A stretch of 64,000 nt of DNA from Verrucomicrobiaceae bacterium UBA1938 (GCA_002336895.1 DDFC01000010.1:292242-356241); one strand, 5' to 3'. Positions 23,683-32,475 are shown, numbered from the stretch's first letter. Program-made: numbers and translations. The notes: a model not told the origin generated them from the letters alone.

Positions 23683-24813
23683 TCACGCGGGCTGCAGCAC
23701 GACCTTGAGCAGGCCTTCCTTGTTGTCGTAGAGGCGCTTGAACCAGCCGGCGCCTTCCGCCAGCGGGGCCACGGCGCTGAGCAGCGGCTCCACCTGGATG
23801 CTGCCGTCCTGGATGCGGCGGATGGCCTCCGGGTACTCACCGGCGCAGGAGCAGGAGCCCTTGATGGTGAGCTGGCGTGTGACGACTTCCTGAAGGGGGA
23901 AGGGGGTGTTGGGCTGCAGATTGCCAATGAGCACCACCTGGCCACCTTTGCGCACGCTGCGGATGGCGAGGTCCAGCGGCGCGCCTGCGCCCACCACCTC
24001 AAAGCTGGCGTCGGCACCGTCGCCGTCGCAGATCTTGCGGATGTGCATGGCCAGGCCTTCCTGCTTGGCATTGAAGACCTCGTCTGCGCCCAGCTTGCGG
24101 GCCAGCTCCAGACGGCCGTCATCCAGATCCACGGCGATCACCTTTTCCCAGCCGCGCGCCTTGAGCGCCTGCACCACGAGCAGGCCGATGAGGCCCGCGC
24201 CCACCACCACGGCGGTGCCGCCTTTGGCTTCCTCGCCTTCGCAGTGGCAGTCATGGCCGCACTCCTTGGAGCCGCAGTCTTCTTCTTCCGCAGCCTGGGT
24301 GAAGGCCTCGCCCACCTCGATGCCATCGGCCAGATTCACCGCATGCAGGGCGATGGACACGGGCTCGGCAAAGGCGGCCTTCTCATAGGAAAGCTCGTCG
24401 GGGATGCGGTAGAGGATGCGCGTGGGCAGCGCGATCTTTTCGGCAAAGCAGCCGTGGCGGCGGTACTCGCCGGGGGAGACGCCCAGCACCTTGCGGTTGG
24501 GGCAGAGATTCACAAAGCCGGACTGGCACTCGTCGCACTCGCCGCAGTACTCGGTGGAGTCAAAGGTCACGCGGTCGCCGAGGCTCCAGCCCTGCACGCC
24601 TTCGCCCAGGCCGATGATTTCGCCTGCCGCCTCATGACCCATCACGATGGGCATCTGGCGGCGGCCGCTGCGGCCGTCCATGCCATGGATGTCGCTGCCG
24701 CAGATGCCGCAGGCCGCCACTTTGACGAGCACCTCGCCAGCGGCGGGTGTGGGGTCGGGGAAGCTGGTGTCGAAATTGAACTCAGAGGGGGCGGTGAGGA
24801 CGAGCGCTTTCAT
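23683..24813 (-). CDS. Zinc-dependent alcohol dehydrogenase with Cys/His-rich insertion
   Basis: Medium-chain dehydrogenase of 376 residues, close to sorbitol/threonine-dehydrogenase-like enzymes, likely oxidising a sugar alcohol or related substrate with NAD(P). The catalytic domain shows CGICGSDIHGMDG (zinc Cys), GHEAAGEI (zinc His/Glu) and the structural zinc lobe CGECDECQSGFVNLC. The nucleotide-binding fold has AVVVGAGLIGLLVVQALKA. Just before that fold, at about residues 172-198, lies an acidic segment containing DCGSKECGHDCHC, not part of the usual family core and apparently a metal-binding loop. The start at 24813 gives MKALVLTAPSEF. lspA follows 16 bases later. Substrate cannot be assigned. 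Confidence 0.88.
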   Translation of the reverse strand: MKALVLTAPSEFNFDTSFPDPTPAAGEVLVKVAACGICGSDIHGMDGRSGRRQMPIVMGHEAAGEIIGLGEGVQGWSLGDRVTFDSTEYCGECDECQSGFVNLCPNRKVLGVSPGEYRRHGCFAEKIALPTRILYRIPDELSYEKAAFAEPVSIALHAVNLADGIEVGEAFTQAAEEEDCGSKECGHDCHCEGEEAKGGTAVVVGAGLIGLLVVQALKARGWEKVIAVDLDDGRLELARKLGADEVFNAKQEGLAMHIRKICDGDGADASFEVVGAGAPLDLAIRSVRKGGQVVLIGNLQPNTPFPLQEVVTRQLTIKGSCSCAGEYPEAIRRIQDGSIQVEPLLSAVAPLAEGAGWFKRLYDNKEGLLKVVLQPA

Positions 24814-24861
24814 GGGAGCGCGGATCATGCCTCGTGTGGGGCAGGTGGCAAGGGGGATCAG

Positions 24862-25029
24862 AATGACGAATGAGTAAATCCGAATGCCGAATACCAAAAT
24901 CCTAAGGTGGGCCACATGCCAAGGGTAGCTTCCGTCGGTAGGCGAAGGCGGCTGCAAATGCCCCAGAGGCGAAATTCGTCATTGGGGTTCTGCGCTTATT
25001 TCGTCATTCGGATTTACTCATTCGTCATT
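24862..25029. repeat. 25-bp perfect inverted repeat pair upstream of dehydrogenase gene
   Basis: Bases 24862-24886 (beginning AATGACGAATGAG) recur as an exact reverse complement at 25005-25029, with 118 bases between. A third copy with one mismatch lies at 25517-25541. The shorter unit ATTCGTCATT also appears near 24974. These are AT-rich intergenic palindrome units resembling dispersed REP-like repeats. Confidence 0.75.
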
Positions 25030-25034
25030 TTCCC

Positions 25035-25439
25035 TCACTCCTCCCCGCTCACCCGTCCACGTCCTTCCTTGATCCCGGCGCGGTGCCGTTTTCCGGCCAC
25101 AAAGCGGCGTTTCAGGCCCCGGGGGCGGGCGCGGGTCTGGCGGCGGAGTTTTTCACGGTCGTTCTGGATCTCCATCTGCGCGTTTTTAAACACGGCCTCC
25201 AGGCGGTCGCAGAGCTCCTGCCGGGCGATGAGGCGGTTCTGCGACTGCGAGCGCTCGCGCTGGCAGCGTACCTCGATGCCGCTGGGCACGTGCCGCAGGA
25301 CGACGGTGGAGCTGGTCTTGTTGATCTTCTGCCCGCCTGCACCACTGCCACGGATAAAGTCCTCCTCCAGATCCTCCTCGCGGATGCGGAGTTTCTGCAT
25401 GCGTGCGCGCAGTGTGGGATCATCAGGCAGGTCGGCCAT
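25035..25439 (-). CDS. Peptide chain release factor-like protein (GGQ domain only)
   Basis: A 134-residue protein with the GGQ motif of class I release factors and of ribosome-rescue hydrolases (GSGAGGQKINKTSSTVVLRH), followed by a basic C-terminal tail (KLRRQTRARPRGLKRRF). It lacks the codon-recognition domains of RF1/RF2, so it probably frees peptides from stalled or split ribosomes, like ArfB or the mitochondrial mtRF-R type. The start at 25439 (MADLPDDPTLRARM) is preferred over one 16 codons earlier, because the family begins near there. It is flanked by two copies of a 25-base intergenic repeat. Confidence 0.85.
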   Translation of the reverse strand: MADLPDDPTLRARMQKLRIREEDLEEDFIRGSGAGGQKINKTSSTVVLRHVPSGIEVRCQRERSQSQNRLIARQELCDRLEAVFKNAQMEIQNDREKLRRQTRARPRGLKRRFVAGKRHRAGIKEGRGRVSGEE

Positions 25440-25516
25440 GGAATGAGTATCGGACCGGGTGATGGGGGCTGCAACTGGTGCGTGCATGGGGCGCGGTTAA
25501 GGGAAAGGCGGTCAAA

Positions 25517-25541
25517 AATGACGAATGAGTAAAACCGAATG
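25517..25541 (+). repeat. Third copy of the 25-bp intergenic repeat
   Basis: Same orientation as the copy at 24862-24886, one mismatch (AAACC for AATCC in the middle). Partial units (AATGACGAAG, GAATGCCGAATGCCG) follow to about 25572, directly upstream of thyA. Confidence 0.7.
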
Positions 25542-25624
25542 TCTAAAAAATGACGAAGCTCGAATGCCGAATGCCGTCCGCGCAACCCGTTTGCATCCCC
25601 CGCGCAGCCCGCTATGGCTTGCCG

Positions 25625-26422
25625 ATGGAAGAATACCACCGCCTGCTGCGCAAAGTGCTCGAACACGGAAGCTACCGTGAGGACCGCACCGGCACGGGCG
25701 CATACTCCGTCTTCGGCGAGCAGAGCCGCTACGACCTCAGCACCACCTTTCCGCTCGTCACCACCAAGAAGCTGCACCTGCGCTCCATCATCCATGAGCT
25801 GCTGTGGTTCCTCAAAGGCGACACCAACGTGAAGTACCTGCAGGACAACAAGGTGACCATCTGGGACGAATGGGCCGATGAAAACGGCGACCTCGGCCCC
25901 GTCTATGGCGCGCAGTGGCGCCGCTGGCAGGGCGCGCCTGAGGCGGAGACGCACGACCAGATCGCCCGCCTGATCCACGGCATCAAAACGAATCCCTACA
26001 GCCGCCGTCACATCGTCAGCGCGTGGAACGTGCCGCACATCGAGAAGATGGCGCTGCCACCCTGCCACTGCCTGTTTCAGTTCTTTGTGGATCGCGGCCG
26101 CGTGAGCTGCCAGCTCTACCAGCGCAGCGCGGACCTCTTCCTCGGCGTGCCGTTTAACATCGCCAGCTACGCCCTGCTCACCATGATGGTCGCCCAAGTC
26201 TGCGACCTCCAGCCCGGAGAATTCGTCCACACCTTCGGCGACCTGCACCTCTACAAGAACCACCTCGATCAGGCCAAACTCCAGCTCACCCGCGACTGCC
26301 GTGCGCTGCCGGTGATGAAGCTGAACCCGGCGGTGAAGGAAATCGATGCCTTCAAGTACGAGGACTTCACGCTGGAGGGGTACGACCCGCATCCGAGCAT
26401 CAAGGCGGAGATCGCGGTGTAG
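25625..26422 (+). CDS. thyA: Thymidylate synthase
   Basis: Makes dTMP from dUMP using methylene-tetrahydrofolate. The 265-residue product matches the E. coli enzyme length (264). Landmarks are EDRTGTGAYSVFG near residues 20-32, HLRSIIHELLWFLKGDTN, the catalytic LPPCHCLFQFFV (active-site Cys about 147), QRSADLFLGVPFNIASYALL and the GDLHLYKNHLDQ motif. The ATG at 25625 gives MEEYHRLLRKVLEHG as in the family; upstream in-frame sequence runs through the intergenic repeat. No Shine-Dalgarno is obvious. No folA neighbour is present. Confidence 0.97.
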   Translation: MEEYHRLLRKVLEHGSYREDRTGTGAYSVFGEQSRYDLSTTFPLVTTKKLHLRSIIHELLWFLKGDTNVKYLQDNKVTIWDEWADENGDLGPVYGAQWRRWQGAPEAETHDQIARLIHGIKTNPYSRRHIVSAWNVPHIEKMALPPCHCLFQFFVDRGRVSCQLYQRSADLFLGVPFNIASYALLTMMVAQVCDLQPGEFVHTFGDLHLYKNHLDQAKLQLTRDCRALPVMKLNPAVKEIDAFKYEDFTLEGYDPHPSIKAEIAV

Positions 26423-26442
26423 GTTTGGGAGGACCGCATGCC

Positions 26443-26826
26443 ATGAACTCTCATGCACCCCGCTTCCACATCAGGCGTCTTCTCGCCATGTGCTTGGTGG
26501 TGCTTTCAGTGCCTGCGGTGAATCCGGCCTACGCCAAGCGTGCGCAAGCCGCGAAGGTCAAGCCTGTGGTGCATGAAGGGGTGCGTTATACGGCCCCCAA
26601 TGCGGATGGCAGACGGGCCGTGGTGGAGGCATGGGATGTGGCTGGCGGTCAAAAGCTCTGGTCAGTCACGGTGTTTAAAACCTTCATCAATCCTTTTCTG
26701 GAAGCAGATGTGCAGTGGGTTTTCATCAAAGCTCTGAGCCTTGAGGGCGGGAGGCTGGTCGTTCTGGCTGAGAGTGGTCAAAGCTACTTCGTGGATTTGA
26801 AGTCTCACGCTGTGACTAAGCGGTGA
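26443..26826 (+). CDS. Exported protein of unknown function, 127 residues
   Basis: Not recognised. The N-terminus (MNSHAPRFHIRRLLAMCLVVLSVPAVNPAYA) is a signal peptide with a basic start and hydrophobic core. The mature part of about 96 residues is beta-prone (VRYTAPNADGRRAVVEAWDVAG; LEGGRLVVLAESGQSYFVDL) and could be a single small domain, perhaps a degenerate propeller blade. A GGGAGGA ribosome-binding site nine bases before the ATG at 26443 fixes the start. It begins 20 bases after the thyA stop, so it is probably in the same transcript. Confidence 0.65.
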   Translation: MNSHAPRFHIRRLLAMCLVVLSVPAVNPAYAKRAQAAKVKPVVHEGVRYTAPNADGRRAVVEAWDVAGGQKLWSVTVFKTFINPFLEADVQWVFIKALSLEGGRLVVLAESGQSYFVDLKSHAVTKR

Positions 26827-26905
26827 AAAGAAGCTCCGACTGAGGGCAACATTCATCCATGGGCTTCGTTCAGCTAGGGGCGCTGTCGTTCGCCTTCTCA
26901 CGCTG

Positions 26906-27838
26906 ATGAAATCCGTCACCACTGCCTTCGCCTCCCTGCTGCTTGTTTCACTCGCGCCTCTGCACGCCGCCGACGCTCCGCCTGCCCACAAGCCCACCTT
27001 CGCGGACGTATCCTACGGCCCTCACGCCCGGCAGCGGCTGGACTTTTACCAGGCGAAGGCGGACAAGCCGACGCCGGTGGTGTTTTTCATTCATGGCGGC
27101 GGGTGGCTGAACGGGGACAAGGGAGGCTTTAACAACGAGGTGCCCTATCTCAAAGCGGGCATCTCGGTGGTGGCGATCAACTACCGGCTGCTCCCGAATG
27201 CGGAGGCGGACGGGCTGGTGCCGCCGGTGCAGGGGCCGCTGCGGGATGCGGCGCGGGCGCTGCAATTTGTGCGCAGCAAGGCGGCGGAGTGGAACATCGA
27301 CAAGGAGCGCATCGGCGCCACGGGCAGCTCGGCGGGGTCGTGCAGCTCGCTGTGGCTGGCGTTTCATCCGGACATGGCGGATGCGAAGAGCGCGGACCCG
27401 GTGGCACGTGAGTCCACGCGGCTGTGGTGCGTGGCCGTGGTGCGGGCGCAGACCTCGCTGGACCCGCAGCAGATGCGGGCGTGGATCCCCAACAACAACT
27501 ACGGCGCGCACGCCTTTGGCTTCAAAGGGGCGGGGAACAATGAGAGCGCGTATGCGGAGTTTCTGGCCAAGCGGGAGGCGATCCTTCCGTGGATCGCGGA
27601 GTGCTCGCCCTACGCGCTGCTGACGGCGGATGATCCGCCGGTGTATCTCTATTACAACACGCCGCCGGACATGGGCAAACCGCAGTCCAGCACGGCGCAC
27701 AGCGCGAACTTTGGCGTGGGCCTGCAGGAGCAGTGCCGGAAACTCGGCGTGGAATGCGAGCTGGTCTATCCCGGCGCGCCGGAGGTACAGCACGCGGACG
27801 CAGCTGCGTACCTGATGGAACGGCTGAAGCTGAAGTGA
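26906..27838 (+). CDS. Exported alpha/beta hydrolase (esterase-like)
   Basis: A 310-residue secreted or periplasmic hydrolase, with signal peptide MKSVTTAFASLLLVSLAPLHA. The alpha/beta-hydrolase fold is shown by FFIHGGGWLNGDKG (oxyanion HGGGW near residues 62-66), VVAINYRLLPNA, the nucleophile elbow GATGSSAGSCSS (Ser near 144), DDPPVYLYYNT for the acid region and EVQHADAAA for the catalytic His near the C-terminus. It resembles the BD-FAE/acetylxylan-esterase-like group common in polysaccharide-degrading bacteria. The substrate is unknown. A 79-base gap separates it from the preceding gene. Confidence 0.85.
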   Translation: MKSVTTAFASLLLVSLAPLHAADAPPAHKPTFADVSYGPHARQRLDFYQAKADKPTPVVFFIHGGGWLNGDKGGFNNEVPYLKAGISVVAINYRLLPNAEADGLVPPVQGPLRDAARALQFVRSKAAEWNIDKERIGATGSSAGSCSSLWLAFHPDMADAKSADPVARESTRLWCVAVVRAQTSLDPQQMRAWIPNNNYGAHAFGFKGAGNNESAYAEFLAKREAILPWIAECSPYALLTADDPPVYLYYNTPPDMGKPQSSTAHSANFGVGLQEQCRKLGVECELVYPGAPEVQHADAAAYLMERLKLK

Positions 27839-27919
27839 ATAAAGGCCATTTCCCCTTCGTTTCCATTTTTGTGCCTCTAGAGGTGGAAACGAGAAACGAA
27901 GCGGGATGGACTCAGCGCC

Positions 27920-29239
27920 TCACACGATTTCCCAGCCTTTGCGGTAGTCGCGGCGCACCATCTTGTCGGCTTCGGCGTTGTTGGGGATCTTCAGGCCGGG
28001 GGCGTCCCAGGTGAGGCTCTCATTGGGGAAGGCGCTGGCCAGGCAGCCGAGCAGCACGGCCTCGGTCAGCGGACCGGCGTAGTCAAAGTTGGCGGAGGGC
28101 TGCTTGTCGCCTTTGAGGCAGCAGTCGATGAAGTCGGCCCAGTGGTCGCGGGGTTCCAGCTTGGGGTAGGCACCAAAGCTGGCGAACTTTTCGCGCGGAT
28201 ACAGCAGCGGCGTGGAGCCGTGCGGGGAGAGCAGCACGCCCTCGGTACCCAGGTAGATGGTGCCCTGGCCGGGGAATTTGGAGACGTCTCCCACGAGGGC
28301 CATCACTTCGGCTGGCGGGCGGGCGTCGCCATCGGTCCAGGTGACCTTGACGGTGTCGCCAGCGGTGTATTTCGTGCCTTTGAAGGTGTACTCCACCACG
28401 GCGTTGATGGCCCAGTTGTCCTTGTTCGGCACGGGGCCGCTGGACTTCACGGAGATGGGCGCGGCGAGGTCCAGGGAGCGGAACCAGCCACTGAACATGT
28501 GGCAGCCCATGTCTCCGAGGGTGCCGGTGCCAAAGTCGCGGCGCTTGCGCCAGTTGCCGGGGTGGTCGTAGCCCTGGATGTAGCTGCGCTCGGGGGCCAC
28601 GCCCAGCCATTTGTCCCAGTCAAAGCCGGCGGGGATGGGATCGCTCTTGGCGGGGCGGGGTTCCAGGTCTCCCCACTTCTTGTTGGAGAAGGTGTGGGCT
28701 TCCTTGACCTTGCCGATGGCGCCCATCTGGATGAGGGCCACGGCGTGGCGCTCGGTGAAGGCGGAGGAAATCTGGATGCCCATCTGCGACATCACGCCCT
28801 TGGCGCGGGCGCGCTCCACCATCTGGCGGCATTCCCACAGATTGTGCGCCAGGGGCTTCTGGCCGTAGATGTGCTTGCCCTTGGCGATGGCGGCCAGACC
28901 GATGCTGCCGTGCATGTGGTCGGGCGTGGAGACGTTGACGCTGTCGATCTTGTCAGCCTCTTTTTCCAGAAGCTCGCGCCAGTCCTGATAGACGCGGATG
29001 TTGGGCCATTTTTCCTGCGCCTTGGCAAAGTTGCGCGTGTCCACATCACACACGGCGGTCAGCTCCCACATGGGGTGGTTGGACATGGCGCTCATGTCGG
29101 CCATGCTCATGCCGGCAGCGCCAAAGGCGGCGTGGCGCAGCTTGCCATTGGGCGAGGCGGCGCGCAGGCCGGTGGTGACCCACGGGGCGGCAAAGAGGGT
29201 GGCGGCAGACTGGCGGATGAAGTGGCGGCGTGATTGCAT
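27920..29239 (-). CDS. Tat-exported Gfo/Idh/MocA family oxidoreductase
   Basis: A 439-residue NAD(P)-dependent sugar dehydrogenase-like protein. The N-terminus MQSRRHFIRQSAATLFAAPW carries a twin-arginine signal (SRRHFIR), so it is folded before export. The Rossmann part has the degenerate AFGAAGMSMADMSA glycine motif, AVCDVD, VNVSTPDHMHG and the family GQKPLAHN motif (usually EKP). The C-terminal domain holds GTGTLGDMGCHM with the catalytic-site His. This exported subclass is abundant in Verrucomicrobiota and Planctomycetes. The start at 29239 begins the Tat signal. It is divergent from yggS; the two starts are 83 bases apart. Confidence 0.9.
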   Translation of the reverse strand: MQSRRHFIRQSAATLFAAPWVTTGLRAASPNGKLRHAAFGAAGMSMADMSAMSNHPMWELTAVCDVDTRNFAKAQEKWPNIRVYQDWRELLEKEADKIDSVNVSTPDHMHGSIGLAAIAKGKHIYGQKPLAHNLWECRQMVERARAKGVMSQMGIQISSAFTERHAVALIQMGAIGKVKEAHTFSNKKWGDLEPRPAKSDPIPAGFDWDKWLGVAPERSYIQGYDHPGNWRKRRDFGTGTLGDMGCHMFSGWFRSLDLAAPISVKSSGPVPNKDNWAINAVVEYTFKGTKYTAGDTVKVTWTDGDARPPAEVMALVGDVSKFPGQGTIYLGTEGVLLSPHGSTPLLYPREKFASFGAYPKLEPRDHWADFIDCCLKGDKQPSANFDYAGPLTEAVLLGCLASAFPNESLTWDAPGLKIPNNAEADKMVRRDYRKGWEIV

Positions 29240-29322
29240 GTGCGGCGGTGGGAATGAAATGGGTGAGCGCGAAAATACGTTGCACGTGCGGCGCATCTTC
29301 CGTTTCTCTCTTCAATCAACCT

Positions 29323-30021
29323 ATGAACGACCTCGCCAGCCGACTGCAAGCCATCCGCGACCGCATCTCCGCCGCCGCCGTGCGCTGCGGGCGTGCACCG
29401 GAGTCGGTGGAGCTGCTGGCCGTGTCCAAGACCTTTCCGGTGGAGGCCATCCGCGAGGCGGTGGACTCCGGGCAGATCCTCTTTGGAGAGAACAAGGTGC
29501 AGGAGATCCTGGCCAAGGCGCCGCAGCTTCCCTCAAACCTGCAGTGGCACCTCATCGGGCACCTGCAGTCCAACAAAGTGCGCAAAGTGCTGCCGCATGT
29601 GCGGGCCATCCACAGCGTGGATTCGCTGGATCTGGCCAGAGACATCGAACGCATCTCCGGAGAGCTGGGGCTCACGACCCGGGTCTATCTGGAGGTGAAT
29701 CTGGGAGACGAGAGCAGCAAGCACGGCTTCAGTGCCGAGGAGCTGCGCGCGCAACTGGAGGCCCTGCACGCCATGAAGCGCCTGGAGATCCAGGGGCTGA
29801 TGTGCATCCCGCCCTTTGATGACGATCCGGAGAAAAGCCGCCCGCATTTTGTGCGGCTGCGCACGCTGCGCGATGAGCTGGAAAAGACCAGCGGCATCCC
29901 GCTGCCGCTGCTGAGCATGGGCATGAGCCACGACTTTGAGATCGCCATCGAGGAAGGGGCCACGATGGTGCGCGTGGGCAGCGCCATCTTTGGCGAGCGC
30001 ACCTACAAGACAGCAGCATGA
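29323..30021 (+). CDS. yggS: PLP homeostasis protein YggS/PLPBP
   Basis: Cytoplasmic pyridoxal-phosphate-binding protein that balances vitamin B6 and amino acid pools; no enzymatic activity is known. The 232-residue product has the family signature VELLAVSKTFPVEAIREAV with the PLP lysine near residue 36, FGENKVQEIL, WHLIGHLQSNKVRKVL and the C-terminal LSMGMSHDFEIAIEEGATMVRVGSAIFG. The ATG at 29323 gives MNDLASRLQAIRDRI. Its last bases overlap the S4-domain gene start (ATGA), indicating translational coupling. Confidence 0.94.
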   Translation: MNDLASRLQAIRDRISAAAVRCGRAPESVELLAVSKTFPVEAIREAVDSGQILFGENKVQEILAKAPQLPSNLQWHLIGHLQSNKVRKVLPHVRAIHSVDSLDLARDIERISGELGLTTRVYLEVNLGDESSKHGFSAEELRAQLEALHAMKRLEIQGLMCIPPFDDDPEKSRPHFVRLRTLRDELEKTSGIPLPLLSMGMSHDFEIAIEEGATMVRVGSAIFGERTYKTAA

Positions 30022-30422
30022 CGATGAGCACGCGTGCGGACAAATGGCTGCACCATGTGCGGGTCTTCAAGACGCGGACGCTGGCCACGCAGGCCTGTGC
30101 GAAGGGAAATGTGACGATCGACGGCCAGGTGGTGAAGGCCTCGCGCGATCTGAAGCCGGACGATGTGCTGGAGGTGGTGCGCGGAGATCTGCGCCTGCGC
30201 CTGCGCGTCGTCGCCTTCCCACCGCAGCGCCTGGGCCCGCCACGCGTGGCGGAGTTTTGTGACAATCAGACCCCGCTGGAGTGGATCCAAAAAGCCAGCG
30301 AACTACGCCGCGAGCGCGAGATGATCCAGCCCCGCGAGCATGAGATTGTGGCCAAGCCCGACAAGAAGCAGCTGCGTGAGCTGCGGAAGTTCTGGGAAGA
30401 GCAGCACGCAGGGGAGGGGTGA
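30018..30422 (+). CDS. S4-domain RNA-binding protein (Hsp15-like)
   Basis: A 134-residue protein with an N-terminal S4 RNA-binding fold: STRADKWLHHVRVFKTRTLA, then GNVTIDGQVVKASRDLKPDDVLEV. The C-terminal part is basic and helical (RREREMIQ; KPDKKQLRELRKFW). This layout matches Hsp15 (HslR), which returns stalled 50S-peptidyl-tRNA complexes to use. The start ATG at 30018 overlaps the yggS stop by four bases; a second in-frame ATG two codons later is possible. Coupling to yggS is probably only for expression. Confidence 0.85.
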   Translation: MTMSTRADKWLHHVRVFKTRTLATQACAKGNVTIDGQVVKASRDLKPDDVLEVVRGDLRLRLRVVAFPPQRLGPPRVAEFCDNQTPLEWIQKASELRREREMIQPREHEIVAKPDKKQLRELRKFWEEQHAGEG

Positions 30423-30440
30423 TGAGGCAGGCGTCAGCAG

Positions 30441-30470
30441 AGTGGTCCGCACAGTCCCTGTGCGGCACGC
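30441..30470 (+). repeat. Dispersed palindrome, copy 1 (GTGGTCCGCACAG family)
   Basis: AGTGGTCCGCACAGTCCCTG followed by TGCGGCACGC: the core CCGCACAG-TCC-CTGTGCGG is a perfect hairpin. Related copies lie at 32558-32590 (same strand) and 32708-32760 (opposite strand, arms separated). Copies 1 and 2 flank the TPR-like gene. Confidence 0.7.
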
Positions 30471-30579
30471 TAGTCCCCTGATCTGCGCGCCCGCCACGGT
30501 GTTTGCTGCACTGTCTTTTCGAAGAAGTATTGCCCAAGCGGTTGGAGATATTGATGATGCGTGGCAGATTGATTTAAAT

Positions 30580-32475
30580 ATGGGATTTTTTGACAAGCTT
30601 TTTGGCAGGAAGAAGGCGGCTCCACTTGATGCTGCGGGGGTGGAGGCTCCGGCGGCTTCAGGGGCGGAGGAAAAGATCAAGGTGTATGACCAGTTCGGGC
30701 GGGAGCTGCAGCTCTCCAAGCAGGACTGGCTGAAGCACATGCTGCTGCCCAGCATCGAGAAGGAGTGGAATGATCCTGACAAGCTGGCGGGGTATATCAT
30801 CAACGGGCTGCAGGACGGTTTTGCGCGGGATCTGCAAAAAGGGGCGGCGCGGCTGGCGGAGATTGATCCCAATCCTGAGCGCGGGGCGGTGCTGCATGCG
30901 GCCACGCTGCTGAAGTCCGGGCAGGTGGATGAATCCGAGCGCGTGCTGATGAAGCACATCTCCCAGCATGGCAAGTCCGGCGTGGTGATGACCAATCTGG
31001 CCAAGGTGTACGCGGAGAGGAAGGAAGATGCGCGGGTGATGGCGGCGCTGTGGGAGGGGCTGGAGCTGGACCCGAACCAGGACAATGCTGTGCTGTGGTA
31101 TGAAGTGGCACACCGGGAAAAGTCCGGCGAGGCGGCGGGGCAGGACGCCCTGCGGCGCATCGCGGCGTTGCCGGGGAGCTGGCGCGCCCAGGTCTGGCTG
31201 GCACGCGAGGCGCTGAAGGCGCGGAATCTGGAGCAGGCGCTGGAGCTTTATGAAGAGAGCCTGCAGCGCGCGCCGCGCCCGGTGCCCTCGGACCTGCTGG
31301 TGCAGATGAGCGGAGACCTGGGAAACCTGGGGCACCTGCCCGAGCTGCTGAACCTGACCGAGCCGCATTTTGTACCCGAGGAGCATGGCATGGAGGTGGG
31401 AAACAACCTCATCAAAGCCTGCGTGGATCTCGGGCTGCTGGAGGAGGCCCGGCCCATCCTCAACAAGCTGCATGCGCTAAAACGGCCGGACTGGATGGAG
31501 GGGCTGAGCTACTGGGACACGGAGTTGGCCAAGGCCAGGCTGCAGACGAGCACGCTGCCGTCTGATGAGCAGGTGGAGCTCTCCATGCTGGCGGTGGAGG
31601 GGCCGGTGTGGCTCAAGCCGGACGCTCCCGCCGTGGAGCTCTTTCCCGTGCGTGCCGAAGGCGGGCCCACCCTCTGCATCCTGGGCGGCTGTGTGGAGCA
31701 GGCCACCAACTCCAAGCGCATGGAGCAGACGATGTCAGACGTCTCCGGCCGCCTGAGCCGGGCGCTGCCGCTCTTTCTCTCCGAGCAGATCCACTGGGGC
31801 AGCGATGCCACCTGCACCGTGCTGCTGCCGTGGGTGGTGAAGCCCACGCCGGGCTTTGCCGTGAACGGGGTGGCATGGGAGGACGATCAGGTGGCCCACC
31901 TGGCGCGGCAGACGCAGGCACCGTGCGACTACGCCGTGTGGCTGAACCTGAAGGCGCAGACCGAGCCCGCGCTGGCGGAGCTGCGGCTCATCCGCTCCAT
32001 CGATGCGCAGTGCCTGGGCACGCTGGGCGTCCCCGTGCCGCTGACCGCTCCTGGCGCTGAGGTGCTGGAAATGGTGCGCCAGCTCCTGGCGCTGCTGCAG
32101 CAGGAGACCGGTGCCGAGATCACTGAGCCGCCCGTCGAGTACGCCATCCCCGCCGTGGCAGACATGCCGAACTACCTGCTGCGTCTGGAGCAGCTGCTGG
32201 CGGTGCGCTGCGCCGGAATGGACGCCATGCGGGAGGAGTTTCTCAGCGGCCAGCACGAGATCCTCAATGGCAACCTGCATCTCTGCCTCTCGTATCCGGA
32301 GTCGCTCTCGGTGCGGCTGCTGTTTGCGCAGACACTTCTCACCATGAAAAAGAGCTGCCCCACGGCGGTGGCGGACTTTCAGGAAAAGACACGCCTGCTG
32401 CAAAAGACCCACCCCTTGCCCGGCGCGGCACAGGGCGTGGTGGAACGCATGATCAATGAGGCTTTTGGCAGCTGA
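30580..32475 (+). CDS. TPR-like repeat protein, 631 residues
   Basis: A probable cytoplasmic protein from ATG 30580 (MGFFDKLFGRKKAAPLDA). Residues 1-30 form a short basic tail and linker. From about 60 to 350 the sequence is helical with repeated TPR-like spacing (LDPNQDNAVLWYEVAHREKSG; ARNLEQALELYEESLQRAP), suited to protein-protein contacts. The last part (about 370-631) is a globular domain I do not recognise, with a Cys-containing start (GGPTLCILGGCVEQATNS) and a Leu-rich end. No membrane segment or signal peptide is present. Upstream in-frame extensions to 30340 run through the preceding gene and repeat and are unlikely. Confidence 0.75.
   Translation: MGFFDKLFGRKKAAPLDAAGVEAPAASGAEEKIKVYDQFGRELQLSKQDWLKHMLLPSIEKEWNDPDKLAGYIINGLQDGFARDLQKGAARLAEIDPNPERGAVLHAATLLKSGQVDESERVLMKHISQHGKSGVVMTNLAKVYAERKEDARVMAALWEGLELDPNQDNAVLWYEVAHREKSGEAAGQDALRRIAALPGSWRAQVWLAREALKARNLEQALELYEESLQRAPRPVPSDLLVQMSGDLGNLGHLPELLNLTEPHFVPEEHGMEVGNNLIKACVDLGLLEEARPILNKLHALKRPDWMEGLSYWDTELAKARLQTSTLPSDEQVELSMLAVEGPVWLKPDAPAVELFPVRAEGGPTLCILGGCVEQATNSKRMEQTMSDVSGRLSRALPLFLSEQIHWGSDATCTVLLPWVVKPTPGFAVNGVAWEDDQVAHLARQTQAPCDYAVWLNLKAQTEPALAELRLIRSIDAQCLGTLGVPVPLTAPGAEVLEMVRQLLALLQQETGAEITEPPVEYAIPAVADMPNYLLRLEQLLAVRCAGMDAMREEFLSGQHEILNGNLHLCLSYPESLSVRLLFAQTLLTMKKSCPTAVADFQEKTRLLQKTHPLPGAAQGVVERMINEAFGS

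Noticed and set aside
23130..24122. A single 330-residue frame joining lspA to upstream sequence
   Set aside because: The upstream 150 codons overlap the dehydrogenase gene in another frame; the lspA family starts at 23664-23666.
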